A stretch of DNA of 31,082 bases from an uncultured Collinsella sp. (GCA_900545745.1 URAD01000020.1:1-31082), one strand, 5' to 3'. Positions 8,079 through 16,895 are shown, counted from the stretch's first letter. Notes: generated from the sequence alone by a model not told the origin. A program made the numbers and translations.

Positions 8079-11000
8079 ATGCTCATTCACCGTATAGCCG
8101 CGCAGCTCTACACTGCCGAGGCACTGCAGACCGTCGAGGCCGGGCTCGATTCTGGCGAGGACGTGACGCTGGCCGTGTCTCAGTCGGGCCGAACGCTTAT
8201 GGCTGCCGCCCAGTTTGCGCGTCGTCCGCGCCCCACGGTCTACATCGTGAGTGGCGAGGATGCGGCCGATCGCGCCGCGCGCAGCCTTGCCGCCTATGTG
8301 GGCCTGGCGCACGTGTGCCGCTTTCCCGAGCGTAAGGACTATCCGTGGCGCGAGCAGGCGCCCGACGACGCCGTGGTGGCGCAGCGCTGCGAGGCCCTGG
8401 GACGCATCGTGCGCGGGGACAACTGCATCATGGTTGCCTCGGCCCGTGCGCTGCTGCGCTGCGTGCCGCCGGTCGAGAGTCGCTATTGGGAGTCCACCAC
8501 TTTTGCGGTGGGCGAGGAGATTCCTTTTGACGAGGTGCCGCAGCGCCTGGTGGGCATGGGCTACACCAATGCCGGTGCCGCTGATGCGCCCGGTCTGTTC
8601 CGCGTTCACGGCGACACCGTCGAGGTGTTTCCCGCGCAGGAAAAGGCTCCCGTGCGCATTGAGTTCTTTGGCGACGAGATCGATCGCATACGCCGCATGG
8701 TGAGCTCCACGGGGCAGACCATCGGTAACGAGGACAGTATCGAGATCTTCCCCTGCCGCGAGCTGGCGCTTACCGACGAGGCGGTCCACAACATGCATGT
8801 GGCGCTCTATCGCGCCAGCCAGGACGATAGCAAGCTGGCGGCGCTGCTCGAGATGGTGGATGCGCGCATCGTCACGCCCGAGCTCGACCGCTTTTTGCCG
8901 GTGATGTACGGCCAGACCGTAAGCCCGTTGGCGCACGTGAGCGGCAAGGCACTCGTGGTTCTGTCCGAGCCGCGCTCGCTGTTCGACGACTGCCTGCGCG
9001 CCTACGAGGATATTGAGGCCCGTGCCGGCGAGGCAGGGATTGACCGCCTGGATGGTCTGTACGTGCGCGCCCAACAGCTCGATTTTGGTGCCCAGCAGCG
9101 CCTGAACTATGTGAGCCTCATCCGTGCCGGCGGTGCGGTGACGGCCGAGCTCAAGATTGAGCAGCCGGCCATCGCAGGCTCGGACAACCGTTTTATGACG
9201 CGCATCCAGGAAGTCGTGGGCAAGCGCTATGCCTGCGTGTTTGCCATTCCCGACCGCGGTGCGCGCGAGTCGATGGAGCTCACCTTTGGCGACGAGGGCA
9301 TTACCTTTGAGGAATCGCTGACCGCGGCGCCCGAAAATGTCGGCGCTATCGGCGACCGCGTGCGCGTGGCAGCGGCGGATTCTGCCGATCGCACCGCCCG
9401 CCAGGAGGCCCACGCTTCCATTCGCGAGCGTAAGGCCGACGCGCTCAACGCCCGCTCGCTCGAGACGGGCGCCGCGCAGGCTGCCGCCGGCGCCGCCGTG
9501 CCCACCATCTCGCGCGGACGCGTGACCTTTGTCGATGCCGCTCTGCCGCAGGGCGTGGTGGTGCCCGATGCCAACCTGGCCGTGTTCTCGATCGCCGACC
9601 TCAACGCCCGCATGGATGCCAACCGCGCGCGCAGCCGCCGCAAGGTTGACATCACGCAGATCACCTTCCCGTTTAAGCCGGGCGACTACGTGGTGCACGC
9701 TACCCACGGCATCGCGCTCTTTAGCGAGATCGCGCGCCAGGAAGTGGGCGGCAAGGAGCGCGACTACTTTTTGCTGGAATATGCCGACGGCGACAAGCTC
9801 TACGTGCCGCTCGAGCAGGTCGACCGCATCACACGCTATGTTGGCCCCGACGGCGACAAGCCGCGCCTGACCAGGCTCAATACCGCCGACTGGACGCGTG
9901 CCACCAACAAGGCACGCAAGAACGCCAAAAAGCTGGCGTTTGACCTGGTCGACCTGTATACGCGCCGCTCGTCGATTACCGGTATCGCCTGTCCGCCCGA
10001 TACGCCCGAGCAGATCGAGATGGAGGAGAGCTTCCCCTACGACGAGACACGCGACCAGCTGGAGGCTATCGCCGACATCAAGGCCGACATGGAGGCGCCC
10101 AAGCCCATGGACCGCCTGCTGTGCGGCGACGTGGGTTTCGGCAAGACCGAGGTTGCCCTGCGCGCGGCGTTTAAGTGCGTGGACTCCGGCCGCCAAGTCA
10201 TGGTGCTCTGCCCCACGACCATTCTGGCCCAGCAGCACTACGAGACGTTCTTTGAGCGCTTTGCCCCGTTTGGCCTGGAGGTCGAAGTGCTCAGCCGCTT
10301 CCGCACCCCGGCGCAGCAGAAGCGCGCGCTTAAGGCGTTTGCCGAGGGCACGATTGATGTGCTCATCGGCACGCACCGCTTGCTTTCTGCCGACGTGAAC
10401 CCCAAGAACCTGGGCATGGTGATCATCGACGAGGAGCAGCGCTTTGGTGTGCAGCACAAGGAGCAGCTCAAGAACCTGCGCGAGCAAATCGACGTGCTCA
10501 CGCTTTCGGCAACGCCTATTCCGCGAACCATGCAGATGGCCACGAGCGGAGTGCGCGACATGAGCCTGATCACCACACCGCCGACCGGGCGTCGTCCCGT
10601 GATCGTGCACGTGGGGGAGTACGACCCCGACGTGGTGAGTGCGGCGATTCGCCTGGAGGTGGGCCGCGGCGGTCAGGTGTATTACGTGTCCAACCGCGTC
10701 AAGACCATCGACGACGCCGTGGCGCGCGTGCACGAGGCCGCGCCCGAGGCGCGCGTGGGCGTGGCGCACGGCAAGATGAGCCCGCGCGAGGTCGAGGACG
10801 TGATGATCGAGTTCGCGACCAAGAAGATCGACGTGCTTATCGCCACGACCATCGTGGAGAGCGGCATCGACAACGCGACCGCCAACACGCTGATCATCGA
10901 GGATTCGCAGCGCCTGGGTCTGGCGCAGCTTTACCAGCTCAAGGGCCGTGTGGGTCGCTCTGCCACGCAGGCCTACGCGTACTTTATGTTCCCGGGCGAG

Positions 11001-11711
11001 CTGCCTCTCACCGAGGAGGCGACGGCGCGCCTGACCGCACTTTCCGAGTTCCAGGACCTGGGCAGCGGCATGCGCATCGCCATGCGCGACCTGGAGATCC
11101 GTGGTGCCGGCTCGCTTATGGGCGCCGAGCAGCACGGCAACCTGTCGAGCGTGGGCTTTGACCTGTTTACGCAGATGCTGGGACAGGCCGTGGCCGAGGC
11201 GCGCGGCGATGACGATGCCGGCGTGGAGGCGGCGAGCGTGGGTATTAACCTGCCGGCCGACTACTTCTTGTCCGAGGAGTACCTGCCGGCGGTGGATCAG
11301 CGCGTGCTCGTGTACCGTAAGCTTGCAGCGGCCGAGGACCTGGAGAGCATCGATGAGGTGCAGGAGGAGACCGAGGCTGCGCATGGCGAGCTGCCGCTGG
11401 CGGGACTCAACCTGTTCAATCGCGCACGAATCCGCATTCGCGGCGAGCGCCTGGGGCTCGAGAGCGTCACGCTCAGTGGCGGTCGCATCACGTTTTTGGG
11501 CGTCGACGTGCCCAAGAAGGTGGCTTTTGAGCTTAAGACCCGCTATGGCGCGGTGAACTTCCCCAAGAGCCGCAAGCTGTCGGTACCCTACAAGGCAGGC
11601 GCCGGCGCGGGCAGCGGCCTGGGTCGCGGCCTCGACGCCAACGACGGCACCGGCCCCGTGGCCGCGGCGCTCATGCTGCTGCAGCAGCTGGGTGCGAGCG
11701 ACGATGACTAA
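8079..11711 (+). CDS. mfd: Transcription-repair coupling factor Mfd
   Basis: A 1210-residue ATP-dependent translocase that removes RNA polymerase stalled at DNA lesions and recruits UvrA. The order is as in the family. The N-terminal UvrB-like module (about 1-400) includes RRPRPTVYIVSG. The RNA polymerase interaction domain (about 525-590) includes FPFKPGDYVVHATHGIALF. The RecG-like motor has Walker A GDVGFGKTEVA (Lys689), motif II DEEQ (784-787) and LSATPIPRTMQM. Next come the GRVGRS helicase motif VI and the C-terminal domain, ending in an Asp-rich tail. ATG 8079 has GGAGGA five bases upstream; an earlier in-frame ATG at 8052 lacks one. An Ala-rich segment of about 60 residues (about 440-500) between the modules probably is a flexible linker. 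A hairpin follows the gene. Confidence 0.96.
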   Translation: MLIHRIAAQLYTAEALQTVEAGLDSGEDVTLAVSQSGRTLMAAAQFARRPRPTVYIVSGEDAADRAARSLAAYVGLAHVCRFPERKDYPWREQAPDDAVVAQRCEALGRIVRGDNCIMVASARALLRCVPPVESRYWESTTFAVGEEIPFDEVPQRLVGMGYTNAGAADAPGLFRVHGDTVEVFPAQEKAPVRIEFFGDEIDRIRRMVSSTGQTIGNEDSIEIFPCRELALTDEAVHNMHVALYRASQDDSKLAALLEMVDARIVTPELDRFLPVMYGQTVSPLAHVSGKALVVLSEPRSLFDDCLRAYEDIEARAGEAGIDRLDGLYVRAQQLDFGAQQRLNYVSLIRAGGAVTAELKIEQPAIAGSDNRFMTRIQEVVGKRYACVFAIPDRGARESMELTFGDEGITFEESLTAAPENVGAIGDRVRVAAADSADRTARQEAHASIRERKADALNARSLETGAAQAAAGAAVPTISRGRVTFVDAALPQGVVVPDANLAVFSIADLNARMDANRARSRRKVDITQITFPFKPGDYVVHATHGIALFSEIARQEVGGKERDYFLLEYADGDKLYVPLEQVDRITRYVGPDGDKPRLTRLNTADWTRATNKARKNAKKLAFDLVDLYTRRSSITGIACPPDTPEQIEMEESFPYDETRDQLEAIADIKADMEAPKPMDRLLCGDVGFGKTEVALRAAFKCVDSGRQVMVLCPTTILAQQHYETFFERFAPFGLEVEVLSRFRTPAQQKRALKAFAEGTIDVLIGTHRLLSADVNPKNLGMVIIDEEQRFGVQHKEQLKNLREQIDVLTLSATPIPRTMQMATSGVRDMSLITTPPTGRRPVIVHVGEYDPDVVSAAIRLEVGRGGQVYYVSNRVKTIDDAVARVHEAAPEARVGVAHGKMSPREVEDVMIEFATKKIDVLIATTIVESGIDNATANTLIIEDSQRLGLAQLYQLKGRVGRSATQAYAYFMFPGELPLTEEATARLTALSEFQDLGSGMRIAMRDLEIRGAGSLMGAEQHGNLSSVGFDLFTQMLGQAVAEARGDDDAGVEAASVGINLPADYFLSEEYLPAVDQRVLVYRKLAAAEDLESIDEVQEETEAAHGELPLAGLNLFNRARIRIRGERLGLESVTLSGGRITFLGVDVPKKVAFELKTRYGAVNFPKSRKLSVPYKAGAGAGSGLGRGLDANDGTGPVAAALMLLQQLGASDDD

Positions 11712-11725
11712 CAAGTAGGGGACGT

Positions 11726-11761
11726 GGCGGGGCAGAGCCATCGGTTGTTCTTTGCCCCGCC
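11726..11761 (+). terminator. Hairpin after mfd, possible terminator
   Basis: GGCGGGGCA (11726-11734) pairs with TGCCCCGCC (11753-11761), extendable inward by three pairs including a G-T wobble. No T-run follows, so termination may be partial and the PAP2 gene may be read through. Confidence 0.45.
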
Positions 11762-11799
11762 GCCTCGCAGGTTGATCCCGGCTCCATCGAAAGGAAAGC

Positions 11800-12663
11800 A
11801 TGTTCGGATACATCTATAAGAAAGATGTCGCCATTATCGCGGTTGTCCTGTGTCTTTGTCTGGGCGTGGGCAGTTTCTTCGATTATCAGATCTCGAGCGC
11901 GCTGTTCAACATCGGCAGCATGTACGGCCGCTTTATCGAGGCGGCCGGCGAGCTGCCGTTCGAGCTGACGGCGAGCATCGCGGGCGTTATGCTCGTACGC
12001 GCGGTGCGTCCCGACTCCAGGGAGAGCAAATGGCTCGCCGTGCTCGGCATCCTCGTCAACGTTGGCCTGGCCGGCTACGAGATCGTCTCGTCCCTGAAGG
12101 TTGGCGGTAAACTCATTGCCGTTCAGCTGGTGCTGACATTTGTGCTGGCCATCGTCGCCAACCTTATCGTCTATCGCCTCACGCGCACGACCGAGCCCGA
12201 CGAGCTCACGCGCTGGGCGTTGATGGTGCTTGCCGTGTGGGTTGCCCAAGCCATCATCCTCAACGTGATCGTCAAACCGCTGTGGTCACGCCCGCGCATG
12301 CGCGTGATCGAGGTGACGCAGGGTCTCGAGTTTCAGCCGTGGTGGGTGATCGGCAACCCCGACAAGTGGACTTATATCGCCACCGGTGTAATCAAGGACG
12401 GCTTTAAGTCGTTTGCGAGTGGGCACACGGCGCACGCGGCGATCGGTCTTATACTCGCCGGGCTTCCCGCGGCGGCCTTTAAGGAAAAACCGTCGCGCCG
12501 CCGCGTGGTCTTTTGGACGGCGGCTGTGGTCGCGGCGCTCGTCGCCTTTGGCCGTATCGTGATCGGGGCGCACTTTTTGAGTGACGTAAGCTGCGGCTTT
12601 GCCCTGGTGCTGGCGCTTGAGTGCCTTGCCGCGCGCATTGCCTATCCCAACGGCGTACAATAG
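11800..12663 (+). CDS. Membrane PAP2-family phosphatase
   Basis: A 287-residue integral membrane protein of the type 2 phosphatidic acid phosphatase superfamily, which removes phosphate from lipid phosphates such as undecaprenyl pyrophosphate or phosphatidate. The three catalytic motifs are visible: K-x6-RP in KPLWSRPRMR (Lys159), SGHTAHA (His209, transition-state histidine) and GRIVIGAHFLSDV (His258 nucleophile with Asp262). Several hydrophobic helices surround them, with two extra at the N-terminus (about 8-30 and 50-70). ATG 11800 has AAAGGAAA just upstream. The gene follows mfd by 88 bases and precedes the aldolase by 45. Whether the substrate is a cell-wall carrier lipid or a phospholipid cannot be decided. 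Confidence 0.88.
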   Translation: MFGYIYKKDVAIIAVVLCLCLGVGSFFDYQISSALFNIGSMYGRFIEAAGELPFELTASIAGVMLVRAVRPDSRESKWLAVLGILVNVGLAGYEIVSSLKVGGKLIAVQLVLTFVLAIVANLIVYRLTRTTEPDELTRWALMVLAVWVAQAIILNVIVKPLWSRPRMRVIEVTQGLEFQPWWVIGNPDKWTYIATGVIKDGFKSFASGHTAHAAIGLILAGLPAAAFKEKPSRRRVVFWTAAVVAALVAFGRIVIGAHFLSDVSCGFALVLALECLAARIAYPNGVQ

Positions 12664-12708
12664 CTCCGTTTGAATCATCTGACCGATACCCGGTAAGAGA
12701 GGATTGCC

Positions 12709-13734
12709 ATGCTCGCGTTTAACAACGACTATTCCCACGGTGCACATCCGGCAGTGCTGCAGGCGCTCGTCGATACCAACATGGAGCCGCAGCCCGGCTA
12801 CGGTACCGATGCGCACACCGAGCGTGCCAAGCAACTTATTCGCGAGGCCTGTCAGGCGCCTGACGCCGACGTGTTTTTCCTGGTGGGCGGCACGCAGGCT
12901 AACGCCACGGTGATCGACATGCTGCTCGCGCCGTACGAGGGCGTCGTTGCTGCCGAGACCGGCCACGTCGCCTGCCACGAGGCGGGCGCCATTGAGTTTG
13001 GCGGCCACAAGGTGCTCACCATCCCCGGCTACGAGGGCAAGATGCACGCCGAGGACCTCGAGAACTATATCCAGGTGTTCTACGAAAACGAGAGCTACGA
13101 GCACACGGTGTTCCCGGGTGCCGTGTACGTGAGCCTATCGACCGAGTACGGCACGCTGTACTCCAAGGCCGAGCTCGCGGCGATTCATGCGGTGTGCCAG
13201 AAGCGCGAGATTCCGCTGTTTGTGGATGGCGCCCGTCTGGCCTATGCGCTGGCGGCCGATGAGTGCGACATTACCCTGCCCGAGCTGGCGCAGCTGTGCG
13301 ACGTGTTCTACATCGGCGGCACCAAGTGCGGCGCGCTCTGCGGCGAGGCTGTGGTGTTTAGCGGCATGCACGCTCCGGCGCATCCCATTCCGCGTATTAA
13401 ACAGCATGGCGCGTTGCTGGCCAAGGGCCGCCTGACGGGCGTGCAGTTTGAGTCTCTTTTTGCCGATGGCCTGTATTTTGAGATTGGTCGCCAGGCGATC
13501 GAAACCGCGCAGGCGCTTCGCCGCGTGCTGCACGAGCGCGGCTACCAGTTCTTCTTGGAGACGCCTACAAACCAGCAGTTTGTGATTCTGCCCAACGAGG
13601 ACATGGCCCGCATTCGCGAGCATGCCTCGATCGAGTACTGGGAAAAGTACGACGAGACCCACACGGTGGTGCGTTTTTGCACCAGCTGGGCCACGACGCA
13701 GGAGGATATCGACGCGTTGGCGGCTGTCCTGTAG
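12709..13734 (+). CDS. ltaE: PLP-dependent low-specificity threonine aldolase
   Basis: A 341-residue fold-type I PLP enzyme of the beta-eliminating lyase/threonine aldolase family, expected to split L-threonine or L-allo-threonine into glycine and acetaldehyde in the cytoplasm. Features are FNNDYSHGAHPAV at the N-terminus (family usually DxRSD or similar), the GTQAN cofactor-phosphate segment (about 63-67), HVACHEAGA stacking-histidine region (about 86-94), VDGARLAYA with the PLP-binding Asp (about 176) and the Schiff-base lysine in IGGTKCGA (Lys206). The length matches the family. The ATG has AGAGAGGA about five bases upstream. A strong terminator follows immediately. Related enzymes act on other beta-hydroxy amino acids, so exact substrate preference is inferred. 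Confidence 0.88.
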   Translation: MLAFNNDYSHGAHPAVLQALVDTNMEPQPGYGTDAHTERAKQLIREACQAPDADVFFLVGGTQANATVIDMLLAPYEGVVAAETGHVACHEAGAIEFGGHKVLTIPGYEGKMHAEDLENYIQVFYENESYEHTVFPGAVYVSLSTEYGTLYSKAELAAIHAVCQKREIPLFVDGARLAYALAADECDITLPELAQLCDVFYIGGTKCGALCGEAVVFSGMHAPAHPIPRIKQHGALLAKGRLTGVQFESLFADGLYFEIGRQAIETAQALRRVLHERGYQFFLETPTNQQFVILPNEDMARIREHASIEYWEKYDETHTVVRFCTSWATTQEDIDALAAVL

Positions 13735-13750
13735 CCTGATGTAATGACAA

Positions 13751-13795
13751 GGGGCCGCCCTACGCCTGAGCTTGGCGCAGGGCGGCCTTTGCTTT
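13751..13795 (+). terminator. Terminator after the aldolase gene
   Basis: GGCCGCCCT (13753-13761) pairs with AGGGCGGCC (13779-13787); CGCC/GGCG extends it inward around a one-base mismatch. TTTGCTTTT follows. Confidence 0.8.
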
Positions 13796-13812
13796 TGGGG
13801 GAGAAGGGTTGT

Positions 13813-14403
13813 ATGACCGAGATGTCCGAGCCGACGATTCGCCTGGCGACGCCCGATGATGCGCCGGAGTTGCTTGCCATTTACGAGCCGTATGTGCGCG
13901 AGACGGCGATTACCTGCGAATACGAGGTGCCGAGCGTTGAGGAGTTCGCCGGGCGTATTGAGCGTACGCTCAAGCGCTATCCGTATCTGGTGATGGAGTT
14001 GGACGGGCGTCCGGTAGGCTATGCCTATGTGAGTCCGCTTAACGGCCGCGAGGCCTACGACTGGTCGGTCGAGACGTCGATCTACCTGGCACGCGATGTG
14101 CGCCATGGCGGGCTGGGTCGCAAGCTGCACGACGCGCTGAAGCAATGCCTGGTCGCGATGGGCATCACCAACATGTGCGCGCTCATTGCCGTGCCGCACG
14201 ATAAGGACGACGAGTATCTAACGCACAACAGTCAGGATTTCCATGCCCATATGGGGTATCGCCTGGTGGGCGCCTTCGACCGCTGCGCCCAAAAGTTCGG
14301 CCGCTGGTACGACATGTGCTGGATGGAGCTGGTCCTGGCCGAGCGCACACCCAACCAACCCAAACCAACCTGGTTCCCCGACCTTCCCAAACCTACCATT
14401 TAG
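13813..14403 (+). CDS. GNAT N-acetyltransferase, phosphinothricin acetyltransferase-like
   Basis: A 196-residue acetyl-CoA-dependent acetyltransferase. The fold is recognised from IRLATPDDAPELLAIYEPYV (about 8-27), the ETAITCEYEVPS segment typical of the phosphinothricin acetyltransferase group, VGYAYVSPL and WSVETSIYLARDVRHGGLGRKL. The last has the acetyl-CoA pyrophosphate loop pattern R/Q-x2-G-x-G. The C-terminal FHAHMGYRLVGAFDRCAQKFGRWYDMCWMEL closes the domain as in that group. The natural substrate is likely an amino acid or a small amine; herbicide or methionine sulfone resistance should not be assumed. ATG 13813 follows GAGAAGGG. The frame opens earlier (13744) but that part is the preceding terminator. 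A repeated DNA element begins 11 bases after the stop. Confidence 0.85.
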   Translation: MTEMSEPTIRLATPDDAPELLAIYEPYVRETAITCEYEVPSVEEFAGRIERTLKRYPYLVMELDGRPVGYAYVSPLNGREAYDWSVETSIYLARDVRHGGLGRKLHDALKQCLVAMGITNMCALIAVPHDKDDEYLTHNSQDFHAHMGYRLVGAFDRCAQKFGRWYDMCWMELVLAERTPNQPKPTWFPDLPKPTI

Positions 14404-14799
14404 GGACAGGTTTATTTTGGCCGCTTTGTAGCGTCAATTCACCGCGAGAAGTACGGATTCACGCGTCTTTTGATGCGGATGGGCTTAATTTGGCTTCGAT
14501 TTGGGTCCGTTTGGCTTCGATTCGAACTAAGTGAGTAGACTTTTTGGCGCAGGTCGAGCACAAGGCGTATCTGCCTTAGTAAAACCGCAGGTCACAGAGG
14601 TGACAGTTTTTGGTGTGCTCGGCAGGTCACGAAAAGTCTACTCACTTAGATTTGCGGTACTGGATATTCTGAGCAGGAACAGTTGAGCTTGGACGGCGCG
14701 TATTGCCAGGCGATGTTGGCATTTGTGCCATGCTGGCTTGAGATTTAATAAAACCGCAGGTAAAACGTTCATTAGGTACAGTTTGCCTCGTTTGGTGCG
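14404..14799. other. 396-base noncoding region with repeat element
   Basis: This holds the first copy of the 235-bp dispersed repeat (14414-14648). About 150 bases of less-structured DNA follow, containing a partial repeat match, TAAAACCGCAGGT, at 14749-14761. The region separates convergent genes (acetyltransferase + and GntR1 -). No gene is seen. Confidence 0.7.
14414..14648. repeat. 235-bp dispersed repeat, copy 1
   Basis: It aligns almost gap-free with 22775-23008. The first part (ATTTTGGCCGCTTTGTAG...) leads to an element with inverted ends: AAGTGAGTAGACTTTTT at 14529-14545 and the reverse complement ending at 14647 (CTACTCACTT). Arms continue imperfectly for about 35 bases (GAGCACA/TGTGCTC). 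The centre holds TAAAACCGCAGGT at 14580-14592 and a smaller hairpin (GTCAC/GTGAC). No transposase is present, so a non-autonomous mobile element or structured RNA motif are both possible. Confidence 0.85.
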
Positions 14800-15522
14800 C
14801 TAGCCGATGGGTTCGGTGTATTTGGCGCGGTCGGTGCGTTGGATGCGCTTGGAGACGTGGAGCGGGCGACCGTCGGTGTCGTAGACGTAGTCGGTGATTA
14901 GGATCAACGCCTGCCCGCGCTCGACGTTGAGCAAAAACGCCTCGTTTTGCGAGGCGTAGCACACCTCAAAGGTCTTATGCCCCTGTGCCGGCGCGCGATG
15001 GAACTCCTGTCGCAGCGTGGCGTAGAGCGAACCGTTAATATCGCGATCGATGAGCGTCTCGAAGCTTGGCGGCAGGTAGGTGGTCTCCAGGCACAGCGGC
15101 GCGTCGTCCAGGTAGCGCAGGCGGACAAGTTTGACGAGCTTGCTGCCCACGGCGGCGTCAAAGAACTTAGCTATGCTGCCGGCCGCCTTGGCAAAGCCCG
15201 AGTCCACGGTGCGCGTGGTGGGCTTCATGCCCTGGCCTTCGACCTGCTTGGTATAGCTCGAAAACACCAGGTTGTTCTCGTGGAGCGCGGGCGTGTCGGC
15301 CACAAAGGCGCCACGCCCGCGCTCGGTGCGCACCAGGCCCTCATCAACGAGCACCTTAAGGGCGTGGCGCACGGTGCTGCGCGACAGCCCCGATTCGTCC
15401 ATGAGCTCCATCTCGGACGGCAGCTTGTCTCCGCGTGCGTAGATGCCGGCGGCGATGCGGTCGCGAAGCGTACCCGCCAAGCGCTCGTATTGGGCCAGTT
15501 TCTTTTTAGACGAAGCGTTCAT
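14800..15522 (-). CDS. GntR/HutC-family transcription regulator 1
   Basis: A 240-residue repressor-type protein. Residues about 9-77 form the GntR winged helix (LAGTLRDRIAAGIYARGDKLPSEMEL, then SRSTVRHALKVLVDEGLVRTERGRGAFV). Residues about 95-232 form a UTRA effector domain typical of the HutC subfamily, which usually binds sugar phosphates or similar small ligands. It is divergent from the first SIS-deglycase gene, 205 bases away, so that gene is the obvious target. A TTGTATGC motif lies 17-28 bases upstream of its own start and again near the SIS gene, suggesting autoregulation. It belongs to a different branch from the other two GntR proteins of the window, which resemble each other. Ribosome binding site AGG is weak. 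The effector is presumably the phosphorylated Amadori substrate (inference). Confidence 0.9.
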   Translation of the reverse strand: MNASSKKKLAQYERLAGTLRDRIAAGIYARGDKLPSEMELMDESGLSRSTVRHALKVLVDEGLVRTERGRGAFVADTPALHENNLVFSSYTKQVEGQGMKPTTRTVDSGFAKAAGSIAKFFDAAVGSKLVKLVRLRYLDDAPLCLETTYLPPSFETLIDRDINGSLYATLRQEFHRAPAQGHKTFEVCYASQNEAFLLNVERGQALILITDYVYDTDGRPLHVSKRIQRTDRAKYTEPIG

Positions 15523-15538
15523 GCGATCAACCTGTATC

Positions 15539-15689
15539 TAACTTGTATGCGTATCTAATCAAGCATGTATTCAATACAACAACAAAACCGCTGGTAGCTA
15601 GCTATCGAAAACCGCATCAGCAAAATTTCTAAGATAAATATAGCATACAACTAGTCGACATAACCAAAACATGTATGTAACTTGTATGC
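15539..15689. promoter_or_regulatory. Candidate GntR1 operators in the divergent promoter region
   Basis: TAACTTGTATGC occurs at 15539-15550 and 15678-15689, and its core reverse complement GCATACAA at 15643-15650. A related palindromic stretch GCATGTATTCAATACA lies near 15563-15578. The AT-rich stretch between them, TAAATATAGCAT (about 15636-15647), is where a promoter would sit. Assignment to GntR1 is from position only. Confidence 0.5.
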
Positions 15690-15727
15690 CATCGAGAGCA
15701 TCAAACGAGAAGAAAGGCTGATGCACG

Positions 15728-16720
15728 ATGACTACTCAGGAACAGGTTAAGGATGTCGTCTCCCAGGTTTTGGCTGACAAGGCAGACAAGGGCGGCATCA
15801 AGCGCGTCGTGTGGATTGGCGCTGGCGGATCCAACGGCGGCAACTATCCTGCCCAGTACTTTATGGAGCACGAGGCCACGCAGGTCGTGAGCTCCAGCTA
15901 CACCAGCAACGAGTTCGTGCACGCCACCCCGGCCTACGTCAACGAGAACACCCTGGCCGTGGTCGTGTCCATGCGCGGCACCAAGGAGACCATCGTCGCC
16001 GCCCAGGTCGCCAAGGACCACGGCGCCAGCACCATCGCCATCTATGTCGACGAGTCCGGCCTTACCGAGGTCTGCGACTACAAGATCCAGTACGATAGCC
16101 TGGCCGTCGATGAGTCCTGCATGGGCCGCACCAACTCCGCCGTCGTGACCATGATCGCCGTGGAGCTTACGCAGCAGACCGAGGGCTATGCCGAGTACGA
16201 GACCGCTATGGCCGCGTTTGACTTGGTCGACCCCATCTATCGCAAGGCCGTCGAGTACACCCGTCCGCTCGCTGCCAAGTGGGCCGAGCAGAACGCTGAC
16301 AAGCCCTGCATCAACGTCATGGCCCAGGGCCCGCTCTTTGGTGCCGCCTACGTCTTTAGCATCTGCAACGTGCAGGAGATGCTGCAGATCGACTCATGCA
16401 CCATCAACACCTGCGATTTCTTCCATGGCCCCTTCGAGATTCTGGACAAGCGCACCTCGCTGTTCCAGCTCATCAGCGTCGGCCGCAGCCGCTGCAACGA
16501 CGAGCGCGGCATCCGCTTCGTCAACCAGTACGGTGGCGAGCGCGTCTATCAGCTCGACGCCAAGGAGCTCGGCCTCAACGACATCAAGGACAGCGTGAGC
16601 GAGTACTTCAACCACCTGATCTTTGCCCCGATCCTCAACAACGTGTACATGCGCGCACTCTCTGCCGTCACCCACAAGGACTACATGACGCGCCGCTACA
16701 TGTGGAAGCTGGACTACTAG
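15728..16720 (+). CDS. SIS-domain deglycase 1 (FrlB/FraB/GfrE type, divergent)
   Basis: A 330-residue double-SIS protein related to fructosamine 6-phosphate deglycases. These split a phosphorylated Amadori product into a hexose 6-phosphate and amino acid. The catalytic pair known from the related FraB and GlmS isomerase domains, Glu and His 16 residues apart, is present as Glu217 (QEMLQ) and His233 (FFHGPFE). The C-terminal RRYMWK is shared with SIS 2. However, the phosphate-binding loop reads SMRGTKET instead of the usual S-x-S/G-G-x-T, and the normally GEYFHG motif reads CDFFHG. So the active site is likely altered in specificity. ATG 15728 has AAAGG ten bases upstream. It is divergent from GntR1. 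A large hairpin follows. Substrate is unproven. Confidence 0.78.
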   Translation: MTTQEQVKDVVSQVLADKADKGGIKRVVWIGAGGSNGGNYPAQYFMEHEATQVVSSSYTSNEFVHATPAYVNENTLAVVVSMRGTKETIVAAQVAKDHGASTIAIYVDESGLTEVCDYKIQYDSLAVDESCMGRTNSAVVTMIAVELTQQTEGYAEYETAMAAFDLVDPIYRKAVEYTRPLAAKWAEQNADKPCINVMAQGPLFGAAYVFSICNVQEMLQIDSCTINTCDFFHGPFEILDKRTSLFQLISVGRSRCNDERGIRFVNQYGGERVYQLDAKELGLNDIKDSVSEYFNHLIFAPILNNVYMRALSAVTHKDYMTRRYMWKLDY

Positions 16721-16756
16721 GGGATAGAGCGGCCTAACAGCTCGATGTCCTCATAA

Positions 16757-16821
16757 GTTGCGGTGGAATAGTTCCTGCTTGGGGGCTTGAAGCCTCTATT
16801 TAGGAACTATTTCACCGCAAC
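16757..16821. repeat. 20-bp-stem palindrome after SIS gene 1
   Basis: GTTGCGGTGGAATAGTTCCT (16757-16776) pairs over its full length with 16802-16821, with one G-T wobble. The 25-base loop contains a smaller palindrome, GGCTT-G-AAGCC. There is no T-run after it, so it is more like an intergenic repeat element than a classic terminator, though it could still stop transcription. Confidence 0.7.
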
Positions 16822-16895
16822 CGCCCAGTAATCCGCTGGGGGCGGAGGAAAACGGATCACTTATCCGCTCGCCGATTTGTGTCTTGAAAAATGTA

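Noticed and set aside
7287..11813. Very long open frame on the minus strand opposite mfd (about 1500 codons)
   Set aside because: It is the antisense shadow of mfd, caused by GC-rich codon bias. The translation is His/Arg/Gly/Ala-rich with no recognisable domain or start signal.
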